Positions 43,484 through 52,008 are shown, numbered from the stretch's first letter. The stretch is DNA of 64,000 bases from Bacteroidia bacterium (GCA_030429205.1 JAUICZ010000001.1:1292806-1356805); one strand, 5' to 3'. A program made the numbers and translations. Notes: generated from the letters alone by a model not told the origin.

Positions 43484-46270
43484 TTGGAAAAGATAATCGA
43501 GCTATTTAAAAAGTCTACTGTAAAACTCGTTTCGCAAGATGATAACTCAATAGTAGGTACAGGTTTTTTTATTTCAGACAATCATATACTGACTGCATTA
43601 CATAGTATATCGTTTCCACTCAATATTAATATTGTTTATCCAGGTGACTGGGAAACTCCGTTGAAATGGGCTTTATATAAAGAGTCCGAAAAATTAGACT
43701 ACGCGATTATTCAATTAGATGAAGATATCCCTGAAAAAGGAGTTTGTTCCTTAGGAAATAAATATCAGATTGATGACAAATTATTAATTATTGGCTACTC
43801 CATAGAAAATGAGTACGACGACGTTGTTACAATGAGAATTGAGGGATGGAGTAGAAATACACAGAACAGGAAATTACTTAAGGCAAAAGGAGGAAATATA
43901 TCGCGCGGGATGAGTGGAGCTCCAGTTCTCAACATGGATACTGGTGATGTTATTGGTATGATTTTAGAAACACGTGATGAAGAGAGTGATTTGGGAGGAT
44001 ATTTCGTGTCTATATATGATATACTTTCGGATAATGATGAAATAATAGCTTTCAATAACAATTGGCATACATTAAATCCTGTATGGAATAAGAATAAACC
44101 AAGTAGTAAATTAGGTATCGGCTACTATGATCAGACTTGGACAGACCAACACTTTTATATTTATCGTACTAACAAGTTGTCAATTGATGAAATATTGATT
44201 GCTCCTATTGTAAAAATGATAAAGTTTAGTGATGATGCTTTTGATGAAAATATTTTTGAACTTCCTATAGAGAATTTAATATCAAAATGCATTGATATTT
44301 TGGAGGCTCAATCAGTTCTTGTTATTACTGGTTCGTACGGAGCCGGTAAGTCAATATTTTGTAGGTTTTTTCAAAAAAAACTATTTGAGAATAACAACGA
44401 CACTGTATTTGTAAATTCTTATGAGTTAATTAATGATAAGATACAGTCGCGTGAATTACATAAGCTAGTAGTAGAGCGTTTCAAAGGTAAAAGTAATTCA
44501 TACATATTTCTAGATGCATTTGATGAGATATCCAAGATTACAACAACTGATGAAGAGGAATATGATTTCTTTAATTCCTTAGTGAAAGTATGTAAAAATG
44601 CTGGAGTTAAATTAATTATTAACTATAGAACATTAGACGCGATAGATAAGAAGAGTCAATATGACTATCCTGTCCTTTCGATTCTAGATAACCATAATTT
44701 AACTACTGTTACAATATTAGAGTTTCAGTTTTTCAACAATCGGAAAATAAACGAGTGGATTAATAATTATGCTTTGGCGATGAGCTATAAGGTCAGAAAA
44801 GAGGCGCTTACGATTAATGATGTGAAGAATGCGCATAAGAATCTTATATCAGCATGCAGTAATCCATTGTTTTTATACATGGTTGCGGTTAATTTTTATG
44901 ATGGGGAAGTGAGGCTTGAATCAATTAGAAATATATATGATGTTTATGAAAATTTTGTTAACAGTACGATTAAGGGGAAGTTTTCAGAGGAAAGGAAATC
45001 TGGAAATCAAATTATAAGGGGTATTACAAAAGAATATGAAGCTTTTTTGAAAGAAGTCGCATTTGAGATCGGCAAGAGGCATAATAACTTTGTAATAGAT
45101 GCAAAAAAAGAAATTGATGATGAGTTGTTGCTTGACAATAATGAAAATGTATTTGGTATTAGCGAAGATAGAATAGCAGTTCAAATTAGTTCTATCCTAA
45201 CAAGAATTTCTGACGATCAGGAGTTTTTAAATGGCAAAAGTATTAGCAAAAGGTTTTTAAACTGCTATTTCTTTACACAAAATGGAGACAAGTGGCTATT
45301 TAGAAACAACAATATTATGTTTTTCTTTTTGGCAAAGAAGGTCTTTGCTCAAATTGAGAAAGCAATAAGCATTTTTAGAGACAGAATAAATATAGAGGAC
45401 GCATTTACTCAAATAAAGGAGATTGAGAATATTCCTATTCACCCAATAATGTTAGAAATGCTCGTATATAAGCTGAATTCGCTCGACCAAACGACAAAGG
45501 CTAACCTGGAGTACTTTTTAAAATGTGCAATTGAAGAAGAGTATTTTCTAAGTATATCAGAAGATAAAGACTCGTTCAAAATTGACTTTAAGAAGGTCCA
45601 TCTAGATATATTTTTATGTATCCTATTTGTACAAATAAATAATGAAGGCTACCAAGGAATAAATTTCTTTTTTAAACGATTTACATGGTATCTCAGCGTA
45701 GCAAAACGCATTAATCCCAATATTCATTTTTTAGCTAAGAGATTTTATAAAACAGCTTCAATATCACATGCTGAACTAAGACGTCTAAATATTAAAGGGT
45801 TTAATTTCGACCAAGCTCAGTTAAAGAATGTAAAGTTTATACAAAATAAGATATATAACGTAAGAAAAAACGATACCACATTTAAGGATGTTGAATATCT
45901 GCTTTGTGATTTACAGAATGTTACTATGGATAATATTTCTGGGTCAATTAATTTCTATAATTGTATTATAGATCATATATACATAAACAACCCTAAAAAA
46001 GGTACTAGCTTAAACTTTGACAGGTGCAATATTAAAAGTGTTTTTATTAATTCTGATAAAAGAAGTAACCTGATAATCGCCATAAATAACTGTGGAATTG
46101 GGAATTTACACATAACTAATTGTTATGTAATTGAATTGAGATTGTCTCTAAACATCATAAGTAATATAAAGTACGTAAATTCCAGAATCAACTGTATCGT
46201 TGACAAAAACATTGGTTTTAATAATATTAAAACTGATGTTAAGTCTGAGATTAGTTATCAACACTTATAG
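43484..46270 (+). CDS. trypsin-like peptidase fused to NACHT/STAND NTPase, pentapeptide-like C-terminus
   Basis: A 928-residue protein; the only plausible start is TTG 43484, as the peptidase fold begins at once and the nearby ATG is out of frame. Residues 1-190: trypsin fold with GTGFFISDNHILTALHS (H40), KLDYAIIQL (D72) and SRGMSGAPV (S144), so the triad is complete. Residues 255-560: STAND/NACHT ATPase with Walker A GSYGAGKS (283-290), Walker B IFLDAFDE (341-348) and a sensor-like NYRTLDA. Residues 570-755: helical arm. Residues 756-925: repeats like LRRLNIKGFNFDQAQLKNV, resembling a pentapeptide beta helix, the likely target sensor. Probable anti-phage or conflict effector: sensing leads to ATP-driven assembly and peptidase activation. 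Inferred from architecture. Confidence 0.9.
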   Translation: MEKIIELFKKSTVKLVSQDDNSIVGTGFFISDNHILTALHSISFPLNINIVYPGDWETPLKWALYKESEKLDYAIIQLDEDIPEKGVCSLGNKYQIDDKLLIIGYSIENEYDDVVTMRIEGWSRNTQNRKLLKAKGGNISRGMSGAPVLNMDTGDVIGMILETRDEESDLGGYFVSIYDILSDNDEIIAFNNNWHTLNPVWNKNKPSSKLGIGYYDQTWTDQHFYIYRTNKLSIDEILIAPIVKMIKFSDDAFDENIFELPIENLISKCIDILEAQSVLVITGSYGAGKSIFCRFFQKKLFENNNDTVFVNSYELINDKIQSRELHKLVVERFKGKSNSYIFLDAFDEISKITTTDEEEYDFFNSLVKVCKNAGVKLIINYRTLDAIDKKSQYDYPVLSILDNHNLTTVTILEFQFFNNRKINEWINNYALAMSYKVRKEALTINDVKNAHKNLISACSNPLFLYMVAVNFYDGEVRLESIRNIYDVYENFVNSTIKGKFSEERKSGNQIIRGITKEYEAFLKEVAFEIGKRHNNFVIDAKKEIDDELLLDNNENVFGISEDRIAVQISSILTRISDDQEFLNGKSISKRFLNCYFFTQNGDKWLFRNNNIMFFFLAKKVFAQIEKAISIFRDRINIEDAFTQIKEIENIPIHPIMLEMLVYKLNSLDQTTKANLEYFLKCAIEEEYFLSISEDKDSFKIDFKKVHLDIFLCILFVQINNEGYQGINFFFKRFTWYLSVAKRINPNIHFLAKRFYKTASISHAELRRLNIKGFNFDQAQLKNVKFIQNKIYNVRKNDTTFKDVEYLLCDLQNVTMDNISGSINFYNCIIDHIYINNPKKGTSLNFDRCNIKSVFINSDKRSNLIIAINNCGIGNLHITNCYVIELRLSLNIISNIKYVNSRINCIVDKNIGFNNIKTDVKSEISYQHL

Positions 46271-46466
46271 TATTGAAATATTATAGTCGTAAATAACTAT
46301 TTCGTTAATACATTCTCCAGTTTTTCTTCTTTTGTTTTCAATACTTAAAAAAAATCGTATATTGATTTTTTATATAAGATAATGAGTCATTGTATAGAAT
46401 ATTTATATTGAATATAATTAGAATTTTCACTTTCTCTATATAGTATGCTTTTATACAAAACCGTCA

Positions 46467-46640
46467 TTATATAGCAGCAGAATTTGTTAAGATAAAATCA
46501 GCCCAATCTTGCGTCATGGTTTTGCCCATTTGAGGATTATGCTCTGTCATAGGTGGTATCAACGTTTTTGAGACGAGTGTGAATAACTTGCCATCAATAA
46601 CATGTGTCTATAATCAATCGTTTCATCATAAAAGCATAAG
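46467..46640 (-). pseudogene. relic of a P4-type integrase C-terminus
   Basis: Minus-strand translation gives HTRLKNVDTTYDRA in one frame, then after a shift MGKTMTQDWADFILTNSAA and a stop at 46467. These match the end of the intact integrase at 50184 (HAHRNSVDAAYDRA, IMMQDWADYIKKNAG). Further upstream the match fades with a shift and stop (IDYRHM against LGYRHE). The rest of the gene is absent. Probably the scar of an earlier island. The remainder of the 466-bp gap (46271-46737) holds only AT-rich sequence and the palindrome at 46710. Confidence 0.7.
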
Positions 46641-46709
46641 TGGTATATGGTACAGCAGTATGATTTAAAATGGGTTATTATCCCCTATTTCAGATAGTAC
46701 ATTATGCGT

Positions 46710-46730
46710 AATTTTGAGTTACTCAAAATT
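46710..46730. promoter_or_regulatory. 21-bp perfect palindrome before the type IX substrate gene
   Basis: AATTTTGAGT-T-ACTCAAAATT, 7 bp before the ATG at 46738. Its position in the leader suggests an operator or a hairpin blocking translation start. Confidence 0.5.
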
Positions 46731-46737
46731 ATATACC

Positions 46738-48147
46738 ATGAATTTCAAACTACAACTAATTGCATTGCTGCTATGCAGTACTCTTACTGCTACTGTAGCT
46801 TCGGCACAATGGAATAGCGTTCAGACGCTGGATGCAACTGGTAATACAGGTCTTTATTCCTCAATTTTATATCTGAACGGATATGTAATGGTTGCATATA
46901 GCAACAATAGTTCTGTTGATCTGAAGTTTATCCGCTCGACCAATGATACTGCTAATAATTGGATTTCTCCGATTACAATAGAATCAGTTGGTCAAACTGG
47001 AAGGGTACCGGATATGATTGAAGTAAGTGGAAGACCTGCTATTGCATATTATGATGCTACGTATAAAGACCTGAAATATGTACGTGCAGCTGATGGTAAT
47101 GGTTCTACATGGGATACTATTAGAACTGTTGTTTCAGCAGGTGATGTGGGAGGGAATCCTTCAATGGTTATTGCTAATGGTGCTCCTGCAATTTGCTATT
47201 TCAAAGGTGGTACACTTGACTTGATGTATGTTCGTGCAACTAATGGGCAAGGCTCTGTATGGGGCACTCCTGTAACAGTAGCTTCTTCTGGAAATGTTGG
47301 AATTTTCAGTTCTATGGTTATTGTGGATGACAATCCCGCTATTGCTTATTTTGATAACACAAATGGCGAGATAGTTTATGTTCGTGCAAATGATGCTAAT
47401 GGCACAAGCTGGGGAACCCCAGTTACTGTTGATGTAATTGGTACCGGTACTGCTAATATGGATTTGTCTATGAAGGTGGTAAATGGTGTGCCTGCCATAG
47501 CATATTATGATGTTACAGATAAGGACTTGAAATTTGCATATGCTGCAAATGCAACGGGTTCTAGCTGGAACACACCACTTACTCTGGCTTCTACCAGCAA
47601 TACAGGGAAGTTTCCATGTTTAAGTGTTATTAACGGACGTCCTGCAATTTCTTACTATGGAAGATATAATGATCTTTATTATATCAGAGCTAGTAATGCG
47701 GTTGGAAGTAGCTGGCCAACTAGCTCTGAAACTGTTTATAGTACAGGAAAAGTAGGTGCATGGTCATCAATTACTGAAGTAAATGACAAAGGCTATATCT
47801 CATTTCTTGATGTAGGTAAGGGCGATCTGTTATTCATCAATGAATCTGCGGCGCGTAGTAAGCCCGGTCGTCCAACTGTGGTTGGTGTAAGTCAGTCAGA
47901 AGATGGCAAGGTTACAATGTATCCAAATCCTGCGAGCAGCGTGTTAAACATTGAATACAGCCAAATATCTGAAGGTGCGAAAGTGTATCTTTTAGATATT
48001 TCAGGAAGGCTGTTAAACACGGAAGAGATAAAAGCCGGCAGCAGTGGTAAAATCTCTTTTGATGTAAGTAAATTACCTGGTGGAACTTATTTCATTAAGG
48101 TAAAAGGAGCTGATATAAGCTTCACTGAGAAATTTGTGAAACAGTAA
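46738..48147 (+). CDS. secreted repeat (propeller-like) type IX substrate
   Basis: ATG 46738 begins a signal peptide (LQLIALLLCSTLTATVASA). The 469-residue protein has about seven repeats of some 50-60 residues with PAIAYYDATYKDLKYVRA-like blocks, resembling a sialidase/exo-alpha-type beta propeller. It ends in a type A sorting domain (VTMYPNPASSVLNIEY, LPGGTYFIKV). Present inside the mobile element, it may be surface cargo. Ligand unknown. Terminated by a hairpin at 48160. Confidence 0.85.
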   Translation: MNFKLQLIALLLCSTLTATVASAQWNSVQTLDATGNTGLYSSILYLNGYVMVAYSNNSSVDLKFIRSTNDTANNWISPITIESVGQTGRVPDMIEVSGRPAIAYYDATYKDLKYVRAADGNGSTWDTIRTVVSAGDVGGNPSMVIANGAPAICYFKGGTLDLMYVRATNGQGSVWGTPVTVASSGNVGIFSSMVIVDDNPAIAYFDNTNGEIVYVRANDANGTSWGTPVTVDVIGTGTANMDLSMKVVNGVPAIAYYDVTDKDLKFAYAANATGSSWNTPLTLASTSNTGKFPCLSVINGRPAISYYGRYNDLYYIRASNAVGSSWPTSSETVYSTGKVGAWSSITEVNDKGYISFLDVGKGDLLFINESAARSKPGRPTVVGVSQSEDGKVTMYPNPASSVLNIEYSQISEGAKVYLLDISGRLLNTEEIKAGSSGKISFDVSKLPGGTYFIKVKGADISFTEKFVKQ

Positions 48148-48159
48148 AGAAGTATAGTT

Positions 48160-48190
48160 TAATGGATTGGGCATTAGCTCCAATCCATTA
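48160..48190. terminator. hairpin between converging genes
   Basis: TAATGGATTGG (48160-48170) pairs with CCAATCCATTA (48180-48190). The palindrome covers the last codons of the converging 121-residue gene (stop at 48174), so it serves as shared terminator although no long T run follows. Confidence 0.6.
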
Positions 48191-48539
48191 AATCATCAGC
48201 TAATTTTCTCGCAGTTTCCTCAAAGGCAAACCAAGCGAACCAGTTTTTAAGATCACCGTTGGGTTTAACTGGCTCGCCTAGCATGTCTTCAAATTCATAG
48301 CGCAATTCTTCTATTTCGTCATAATGATCGTCAAAGAATTTGTGTGTATCTACATAGTAGATAAGAGAGCTAATCATCCCTGACACGCAACCATATTGCA
48401 GAAGATCAGAAAAGAATGTTTCAACATCTTCACAATCATAATCTAATGCTTCTTGAGCAACACAGGCTTTTATAGTGTTAGGTTCATTTTCAATAATGTC
48501 TTCAAGCTTTTCTCTCAGGATAGATTGTTCTGCACTCAT
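48174..48539 (-). CDS. hypothetical acidic protein (DUF7222-like)
   Basis: ATG 48539 gives 121 residues, acidic and mainly helical (LREKLEDIIENEPNTIKACV, CEDVETFFSDLLQYGCVSG, HYDEIEELRYEFEDMLGEPV, FEETARKLADDLMDW). It resembles small proteins from Bacteroidota plasmids and phages annotated as DUF7222; the match is from memory. An ArdA-like DNA mimic is conceivable given the acidity, but no motif supports it. Confidence 0.6.
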   Translation of the reverse strand: MSAEQSILREKLEDIIENEPNTIKACVAQEALDYDCEDVETFFSDLLQYGCVSGMISSLIYYVDTHKFFDDHYDEIEELRYEFEDMLGEPVKPNGDLKNWFAWFAFEETARKLADDLMDWS

Positions 48540-48696
48540 AATTTTAACCGATTTAGAATTAATAATGCAATGGCCCAAAGTGAGGAAGAAGGCAGATGGT
48601 CAAGGAGGAACTATTGGCAAATCCTTTACGATCTGCCGACCTCACTACATTTGCATTTATTCATTCGAAGGAGGATTATGAAGCAGATAAAACAGT

Positions 48697-48942
48697 CTAT
48701 TTAGAAACAGTAAGAGGACTACTAAATAAGTAATAGATACTAACGCCTGTTAAATTGCAAAAGTGATATAGGCTATGGACAGGGATTTTATTTTTTCCTG
48801 ATTCATATTTCTGATATTGTTGACAGGTAATACCTAGCTCTTTAGCTACTTCATTTTGGGTTAGCCCCTTGGCTTTCCTAAATGTTTTGAGCCTTTTTCC
48901 TAACTCTTTATAAAAACTATCTTTTAGATTCAATGAATTCAT
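48697..48942 (-). CDS. XRE-family helix-turn-helix regulator
   Basis: An 81-residue XRE protein: LGKRLKTFRKAKGLTQNEVA, KELGITCQQYQKYESGKNKI, LYHFCNLTGVSIYYLF. Start ATG 48942, preceded by GGGAG 7 bp upstream, unlike most of its neighbours. A structured 150-bp region lies directly upstream and would be its 5' leader. It probably regulates the nearby island genes. Confidence 0.85.
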   Translation of the reverse strand: MNSLNLKDSFYKELGKRLKTFRKAKGLTQNEVAKELGITCQQYQKYESGKNKIPVHSLYHFCNLTGVSIYYLFSSPLTVSK

Positions 48943-48970
48943 CTATAACTCCCTGATGTTGTTTTTAGAG

Positions 48971-49115
48971 AGTCACCAAACAAATGTCTGGTGACTGGGA
49001 GTTAAACAGCCGTAGCGAAACGGCACAGTGCTTTTAAGCATATGCTCTGGACATGACACTATCTCCCAGTCATAGCTGAGAAACAGCATTTTTGGTTTCG
49101 ATCTGTGCAGACAGA
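48971..49115 (-). other. candidate structured leader RNA with two exclusive folds
   Basis: TGACTGGGAG (48992-49001) pairs perfectly with CTCCCAGTCA (49063-49072), enclosing a GCCG/CGGC hairpin (49009-49024) and an AGTG/CACT stem (49027-49060) with AGCATATGCT inside. A competing hairpin AGTCACCA/TGGTGACT (48971-48996) uses the same TGACT. A third hairpin TCTGT/ACAGA (49102-49115) follows. The strand is inferred, since the next gene downstream on minus is the XRE regulator. It could equally be a DNA operator array. Confidence 0.45.
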
Positions 49116-49193
49116 CCGTTCGCTAATGGGTGTTTAATCCCAAGGTCATATATGATGACTAGAAGAGAGTATAGTGTTTATTTGGGTGGGAAG

Positions 49194-49619
49194 TCAATAA
49201 AATGTGTAATACAGTATTATCACAAGTACTACAACCAACAAGACAGATAAAAATGTAATGTGATATACTTGCTTCCCGCGCTTAATGTCTGAGTTTACGC
49301 GATTAGCTATAAAACTGTCTTCAAAGTTTATTCCTAATGCAAGTTTGGAATATGTTTTATATACACTTAGTGATAATAAATAAACGTAGACCGTGCAAAG
49401 GAAAAAAATAACATTTGTTAATATGCCACTACTTATTATTTTAAATCTAATGCTATCGTCAATAATAATACCTTTTACATTAGAGTTGATTAAGTAGCCT
49501 AGTAACACGGCATTAATAGCTAGAAAAAAAGCAAATCCTTTAAAGTATTTATCGCTTATATCTATTATTATTCGATAGTATCTATCAATGAGTTCATTCC
49601 TCTTAATTGTTGTTTCCAT
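49194..49619 (-). CDS. hypothetical three-helix membrane protein
   Basis: A 141-residue protein with membrane helices FKGFAFFLAINAVLLGYLI, GILTNVIFFLCTVYVYLLS and a C-terminal VLLVVVLVIILYYTF. A short charged N-terminus precedes. Not recognised. The gene lies 55 bp after another small membrane protein gene on the same strand, in a pair located inside the nested island. Effector-type pairs of this shape occur in defence loci, but no motif confirms that. Confidence 0.65.
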   Translation of the reverse strand: METTIKRNELIDRYYRIIIDISDKYFKGFAFFLAINAVLLGYLINSNVKGIIIDDSIRFKIISSGILTNVIFFLCTVYVYLLSLSVYKTYSKLALGINFEDSFIANRVNSDIKRGKQVYHITFLSVLLVVVLVIILYYTFY

Positions 49620-49674
49620 GGCTGCAAAAATTATAATTTATTAAACTACGGTTTTATTAATAACTGCACTATTA

Positions 49675-50118
49675 TCAATTCAATACTATTGACAGTAAGG
49701 CTCCTATAAAAAGTGTTAGTGCTGAAAGCCAGTATAAAATTTTTAAGATATTTCTGTATGAAACGATCCTTCTGGTTCTATTATTTAAAAAATCAGCATT
49801 TAGTTGAGAATATAGACCAGCAGCTAAGTCAAGGCTATGTTCAGTAGCCTCACCAACTTTATAACATGTATTCATTATTCTTTGGTTTACCCTATCCATA
49901 TAAGCAGTGAAAATTGAAAATATACTTCCTAACAGCAAAGGAATGAATATATAGCTCCTTAGTTCAGGGTCTTTAAACATCCATTGTACAGCTATGAAAA
50001 TTGCAGCTATTGCAAGGAAAAACCTGTTCATCACTTTATAACGCCATTCAAAAAATGTATGTAAAAGTTTTCCGGTTTCTTCGTATTGCTTTATTAATTC
50101 AATTTTATTTTCTCTCAT
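49675..50118 (-). CDS. hypothetical membrane protein
   Basis: A 147-residue protein with an N-terminal amphipathic region, helices RFFLAIAAIFIAVQWMF and YIFIPLLLGSIFSIFTAYM, a cytoplasmic middle part and a C-terminal helix ILYWLSALTLFIGALLSIV. The 2-3 helix arrangement recalls SLATT-like effectors, without clear sequence proof. A degenerate AGGGG-AAAA-TCACCCT palindrome lies 57 bp upstream. Probably paired with the next membrane gene. Confidence 0.65.
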   Translation of the reverse strand: MRENKIELIKQYEETGKLLHTFFEWRYKVMNRFFLAIAAIFIAVQWMFKDPELRSYIFIPLLLGSIFSIFTAYMDRVNQRIMNTCYKVGEATEHSLDLAAGLYSQLNADFLNNRTRRIVSYRNILKILYWLSALTLFIGALLSIVLN

Positions 50119-50183
50119 TGTTTACATGTTGATATTCTTAATGCCAAAGTTACTTATTCCATTAATCTATATAAAGGGGAAAA

Positions 50184-51368
50184 TCACCCTGCATTTTTTT
50201 TAATATAATCAGCCCAATCTTGCATCATGATTTTTCGCTCGTCTAAGAACTGCGCCCTATCATACGCAGCATCAACACTATTTCTATGAGCGTGTGCAAG
50301 TTGACGGTCAACTACTTCGTGCCTATAACCTAATTGTTCTTTTATAGCTGTCATGGCTAATGCTCTAAAACCATGCCCTGTAGCTTTGCCCTTATATCCC
50401 ATTCTATAAAGCGCATAGAGGATAGTATTATTACTCATTGGCTTTCTTGGTGATGTTTGACTTGGGAGCACCCATTCCCATTGATGATTTGAACTATAAA
50501 GCTCTATTAGTATTTCCATTACTCTATCAGATAAAGGCACTATATGAGCTTTACTCATTTTCATTCGTTCTTCAGGGATTATCCAAACCCTATTCTTGAA
50601 GTCTATTTCCTTCCATGTGGCTTCAAGAAGTTCATTTGTTCTCACAAAGGTTAAAAGCATCAATTCAATAGCAAGCTTTGTACGGAGAAATAACCTCGCT
50701 TGATTTGTATGAAGCTTATAAATAAACTCTGGCAACTCTTTTACATCTAGCGCCGCATAATGTTTTGTTCTAGCGGTTTTAAAAGCACCGATAATATCTA
50801 CTGTTACATCTCTATCAGCTCTACCCGTAGCAACAGCATAGCGGAATATTTGACTGCTATACTGCCTTGCACGCTTAGTTGTTTCAAACAAGCCTCTCGC
50901 TTCGATCTTTTTAAGTGCATTCAATAATATTACCGGAGTAATAGATTTAATGGGAAGTCTTCCAAGTGTTGGAAATATATCAGTTTTCATTCTTTTTAGA
51001 ATAGTATTTGCATAACCTTCCGACCAACGTTCTTTCATGTTATCATGCCATTCTAAAGCTATGGCCTCAAAGGTTGTCTTTGACTCACTATAAGCTGTGT
51101 AGCGTTTTTCGATCTTGTTTAATGAAGGGTCTATATCGTTCTCTAAAAGCTTCTTTGATATGCCCCTTTTTTCTCTTGCTTCCTTTAATGATATTTGAGG
51201 GTATGAACCTAGTGCCAAACGCTTCTCTTTCCCTGCATAGCGGTACTTAAAGCGCCACAGTTTGGACCCTGATTTAGTAATTTCTATGTATAACCCGCCT
51301 CCATCATAGATTTTGCGTTGTTTTTCGTTTGTCTTAATGCTTGATAGCAACCTGTCTGTAAGTCGCAT
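50184..51368 (-). CDS. P4-type tyrosine integrase (integrase 2)
   Basis: ATG 51368 is chosen because AGGAGGT (51376-51382) lies 7 bp upstream, a genuine Shine-Dalgarno sequence and unusual in this phylum. The 394-residue protein has the DUF4102 N-terminal domain (DGGGLYIEITKSGSKLWRFK, LALGSYPQISLKEARE), a core-binding domain and a catalytic domain (VRTNELLEATW, GHGFRALAMTAI, LAHAHRNSVDAAYDR). This group usually targets tRNA 3' ends and is commonest in Proteobacteria. AlpA, also with a Shine-Dalgarno, is the neighbour. The gene reads away from a set of repeats that look like its attachment region. Confidence 0.93.
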   Translation of the reverse strand: MRLTDRLLSSIKTNEKQRKIYDGGGLYIEITKSGSKLWRFKYRYAGKEKRLALGSYPQISLKEAREKRGISKKLLENDIDPSLNKIEKRYTAYSESKTTFEAIALEWHDNMKERWSEGYANTILKRMKTDIFPTLGRLPIKSITPVILLNALKKIEARGLFETTKRARQYSSQIFRYAVATGRADRDVTVDIIGAFKTARTKHYAALDVKELPEFIYKLHTNQARLFLRTKLAIELMLLTFVRTNELLEATWKEIDFKNRVWIIPEERMKMSKAHIVPLSDRVMEILIELYSSNHQWEWVLPSQTSPRKPMSNNTILYALYRMGYKGKATGHGFRALAMTAIKEQLGYRHEVVDRQLAHAHRNSVDAAYDRAQFLDERKIMMQDWADYIKKNAG

Positions 51369-51390
51369 ATTCTCTACCTCCTGAGCTGTC

Positions 51391-51652
51391 TTGGGGGCAT
51401 GCTGGTTTTTTGCTAAAAATATGCCCCCAATCATGCCCCCAAATATCTTAGAATAGGTGGGACTCACACGGAAGACATGAAACGACAAAACGCCTGAAGG
51501 TGGCTGTTTGTCTAGTGTTATGGGAATGAATGAGACTTGTTGAAACCAGTTCCTGGCTCCGCGGGAGTGGTACACGTTTCCGCTTTAAGCCTCTGATTTA
51601 GAACAATACTGTCAATCACTTTTTTATGATATGCCCCCAAATGTGCCCCCAC
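51391..51652. other. five TGGGGGCAT arm-type repeats around a likely att region
   Basis: TTGGGGGCAT occurs at 51391 on the plus strand, and as ATGCCCCCAA at 51421, 51433 and 51631, with a variant GTGCCCCCAC at 51643. Within each close pair the spacing is 12 bp. Between them, 51480-51600, lie compact hairpins (GACAAA/TTTGTC, CTCC/GGAG, CCAG/CTGG). Repeats of this kind upstream of P4-type integrase genes are taken as integrase arm sites. No gene lies in 51369-51792. Confidence 0.6.
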
Positions 51653-51792
51653 ATTTAAAAGCACTACATATAGTATATAACACTAGGATTCACATTAGCA
51701 GATTTTAGCTATACACGCAAATATTTTATTTGGGTACTTCCGCAATATCAGAAGTTGAAATATAAGTTAGACATACAACTTATAGGAGGAAT

Positions 51793-52008
51793 ATGACAAC
51801 AACAAAACTTATCAGGTTACCACAAGTAAAAGAGAGAACGGGTTTACCTAAGAGTACGATCTATCGGAAGATAAAAGAGCGGACTTTTCCTCAACAAATA
51901 TCATTAGGTGAGAAAACCGTTGCATGGCTTGAAAGTGATATTGAACATTGGATAAATGAGAAAATTCAGGCTTCAAATAATAATGGTGTTAGCCTTTATG
52001 AGGAATAG
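51793..52008 (+). CDS. AlpA-family phage/island regulator
   Basis: A 71-residue winged-helix protein: LIRLPQVKERTGLPKSTIYR, KERTFPQQISLGEKTVAWLE, SDIEHWINEKI, the full AlpA pattern. AGGAGG at 51784-51789 gives a Shine-Dalgarno start. AlpA proteins regulate excision in P4-like islands, normally next to a DUF4102 integrase, as here. Its stop codon directly abuts the stop of the converging XRE gene. Confidence 0.9.
   Translation: MTTTKLIRLPQVKERTGLPKSTIYRKIKERTFPQQISLGEKTVAWLESDIEHWINEKIQASNNNGVSLYEE

Noticed and set aside
48650-48704. A Shine-Dalgarno (AAGGAGG) followed by an eight-codon frame
   Set aside because: The frame MKQIKQSI then stops and no rightward gene follows, so a leader peptide makes little sense; possibly a leftover of a truncated gene.
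51480-51600. A tRNA or tmRNA end just upstream of integrase 2
   Set aside because: Compact hairpins are present, but there is no TTCGA loop and no acceptor-type pairing, so it cannot be called; kept only as part of the candidate att region.
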